DNA of 6,641 nucleotides from JAIYDJ01 sp038246975 (GTDB lineage Bacteria > Pseudomonadota > Alphaproteobacteria > Rhodobacterales > Rhodobacteraceae): contig JBBRVJ010000200.1 in NCBI GenBank assembly GCA_038246975.1, positions 1 through 6,641 of the forward strand. Reading direction: 5' to 3'. A model generated the notes under the pieces. It had not been told where the DNA came from. It searched no databases and worked only from the letters and a program-made list of their open reading frames with translations. Below, one piece after another: positions 4,943 through 6,641 of the stretch (position 1 is the first letter of the stretch; every line of letters begins with the position of its first letter). The position numbers were made by a program, and so were the translations under genes.

Positions 4943-6641
4943 TCACCGTTCCTCGATCAAGATCTCGCGCTTGCCTACATGGTTGGCGGCGGTGATGACC
5001 GAGTGTTCTTCCATCTGTTCCACCAGTTTGGCGGCCTTGTTGTAGCCGATCCCCAGTTTGCGCTGGATGTAGGAGGTCGAGCACTTCCGATCCTTGGCGA
5101 CGATCGCGACGGCCTGGTCATAGAGGCTGTCGTCAAGACCGTCGGCGCCAAGGCCCAGCACGGCGTCGATGTCGGCTTCGCGTTCATCATCTACGCCTTC
5201 TATCACGCCGGACATGTAGACGGGGGGGCCGTAGGATTTGAGGTGGTTGACGATTTCCTCGACTTCCTCGTCAGATACGAACGGCCCGTGGATGCGGGTG
5301 ATCTTGGCACCGCCGGCCATGTAGAGCATGTCGCCCATGCCGAGGAGTTGCTCGGCTCCCTGTTCGCCCAGAATGGTCCGCGAGTCGATTTTGGATGTCA
5401 CCTGAAACGAAATCCGGGTAGGGAAGTTGGCCTTGATCGTGCCGGTGATGACATCGACCGAGGGGCGCTGGGTGGCCATGATCAGGTGGATGCCTGACGC
5501 GCGGGCCATTTGGGCGAGGCGCTGGATGCAGGCCTCGATCTCTTTGCCTGCCACCATCATCAGGTCGGCCATCTCGTCGACCACCACCACGATGTAGGGG
5601 ATGGTGACGGGCAGATATTCGTCGGTCTCGAACACCGGCTCCCCGGTGTCGTCGTCGAAGCCGGTCTGGATGGTGCGGCGGAACATCTCGTTTTTCGACA
5701 GGGCTTCACGGACGCGGCCGTTGTAGCCCTCGATGTTGCGCACGCCGAGTTTCGACATCTTGCGGTAGCGTTCCTCCATTTCCGACACCACCCATTTCAG
5801 GGCGACGACAGCCTTTTTCGGGTCGGTGACGACGGGGGACAGCAGGTGCGGGATGCCATCATAGACCGACAGTTCCAGCATCTTGGGGTCGATCATGATC
5901 AGCCGGCATTCCTCGGGGCTGAGTTTGTAGAGCAGCGACAGGATCATCGTGTTGATCGCCACGGATTTGCCCGAACCGGTGGTGCCAGCGATCAGAAGGT
6001 GAGGCATCTTGGCAAGGTTGGCGATGACCGGCTCGCCGCCGATGTCCTTGCCCAGAGCCAGCGGCAGGCGCATTCCGGAATCGCCAAAGTCGCGGGCGGC
6101 GATGATTTCGCGCAGAACGACCTTTTCGCGGGTGGCGTTGGGCAGTTCGATGCCGATCACGGTGCGGCCCGGAACGGTGGAAACGCGGGCGGACAGCGCG
6201 GACATGCTGCGCGCGATGTCATCGGCCAGACCGATCACGCGCGAGGCTTTGAGGCCGGGGGCGGGTTCCAGCTCGTACATCGTCACCACCGGACCGGGGC
6301 GGATCGACACGATTTCGCCCTTCACGCCGTAATCGTCGAGCACGGATTCCAGCATCCGCGCGTTTTCCTCCAGCGCCTCGTGCGACAAGGTGTGACGCTG
6401 GACGGTCGAAGGCGAGGTCAGGAGGCCAAGCGGCGGCAGTTCATAGGCCAGTGTGGGGTCGTCAAAGCGCAGGGCGGGTTGCGCCTCGGCTTGGGCTTGT
6501 CTGGACGGGACGGTGGGCTTTTTGGCGGTTGGTTGTACCACGGCGCGGCGCAGTTCGGGGTGGGGTGTCGCGCGGGGCAGATCGGTTTCCCAGTCGGCAG
6601 CGATGGCGGGGTCATCCTCGTCGTCCAGGTCTTGCAGGACG
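4943..6641 (-). CDS. ftsK: DNA translocase FtsK, C-terminal part (5'-partial)
   Basis: FtsK is the septum-anchored, ATP-driven DNA pump that clears chromosome ends from the closing septum and activates XerCD recombination at dif. The visible 565 residues end at a TGA at 4943-4945 and the frame stays open to the right edge, so the N-terminal membrane domain is outside; a GTG at 6541 is in frame but lies in linker and is unlikely to be the start. In order: an acidic then Pro/Lys/Gln-rich linker (about 6641-6420); the alpha domain (about 6400-6130, with YGVKGEIVSIRPGPVVTMYE); the RecA-like motor with Walker A GTTGSGKS at 5963-5986 and Walker B VVVVDEMAD (acidic pair at 5573-5578), then MATQRPSVDVITG; and the winged-helix gamma domain (about 5130-4946, STSYIQRKLGIGYNKAAKLV), which reads KOPS sites. 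All key motifs are intact. Its 3' end is only about 38 bp from the transposase scrap. Confidence 0.96.
   Translation of the reverse strand, partial: VLQDLDDEDDPAIAADWETDLPRATPHPELRRAVVQPTAKKPTVPSRQAQAEAQPALRFDDPTLAYELPPLGLLTSPSTVQRHTLSHEALEENARMLESVLDDYGVKGEIVSIRPGPVVTMYELEPAPGLKASRVIGLADDIARSMSALSARVSTVPGRTVIGIELPNATREKVVLREIIAARDFGDSGMRLPLALGKDIGGEPVIANLAKMPHLLIAGTTGSGKSVAINTMILSLLYKLSPEECRLIMIDPKMLELSVYDGIPHLLSPVVTDPKKAVVALKWVVSEMEERYRKMSKLGVRNIEGYNGRVREALSKNEMFRRTIQTGFDDDTGEPVFETDEYLPVTIPYIVVVVDEMADLMMVAGKEIEACIQRLAQMARASGIHLIMATQRPSVDVITGTIKANFPTRISFQVTSKIDSRTILGEQGAEQLLGMGDMLYMAGGAKITRIHGPFVSDEEVEEIVNHLKSYGPPVYMSGVIEGVDDEREADIDAVLGLGADGLDDSLYDQAVAIVAKDRKCSTSYIQRKLGIGYNKAAKLVEQMEEHSVITAANHVGKREILIEER

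Noticed and set aside
4898..5497. Plus-strand ORF of 199 codons over the ftsK 3' end.
   Set aside because: It is the mirror of the conserved FtsK gamma and motor domains, typical of high-GC antisense frames.

Overview
The window looks like chromosome of a high-GC alphaproteobacterium, most likely from the Rhodobacteraceae. The basis is the C/G-ending codon use, the FtsK sequence and the style of the exopolysaccharide-type genes. No rRNA, tRNA or CRISPR array is visible, so the taxonomic call is an inference from protein style only.

Left block (1-2639, + strand): two overlapping genes. The first is a large protein, entering from the left edge, with a proline/alanine/glutamate-rich linker followed by a domain carrying the two glutamate motifs expected of a clan GH-A (TIM-barrel) glycoside hydrolase. 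The second is a short family 2 glycosyltransferase whose GTG start lies inside the stop region of the first. Together they look like the end of an extracellular polysaccharide operon, one gene building a glycan and the other trimming or binding it.

Middle block (2640-4942): lower in GC by hand count of sample lines (about 47-62% against about 73% in a sampled line of the left gene). It holds a 444-bp stretch with no recognisable gene, an intact minus-strand AI-2E family membrane transporter, a candidate small ORF with a good Shine-Dalgarno that overlaps the transporter start, and a compact graveyard. The graveyard holds a remnant of a heavy-metal P1B-type ATPase (one frameshift, one large internal deletion, 3' truncation) abutting what looks like the last ~29 codons of an integrase-type transposase. 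This block reads as an insertion/decay zone between two conserved regions.

Right block (4943-6641, - strand): the C-terminal ~565 residues of the DNA translocase FtsK, with linker, alpha/beta motor (Walker A and B) and winged-helix gamma domain. Its N-terminal membrane domain lies beyond the right edge. The left genes run rightward and the transporter and ftsK run leftward, so the two transcription units converge in the 2640-3083 gap.

I see no convincing new defence or mobile system. The most interesting signals are the ATPase/transposase relic next to ftsK and the glycosidase-like/glycosyltransferase pair.
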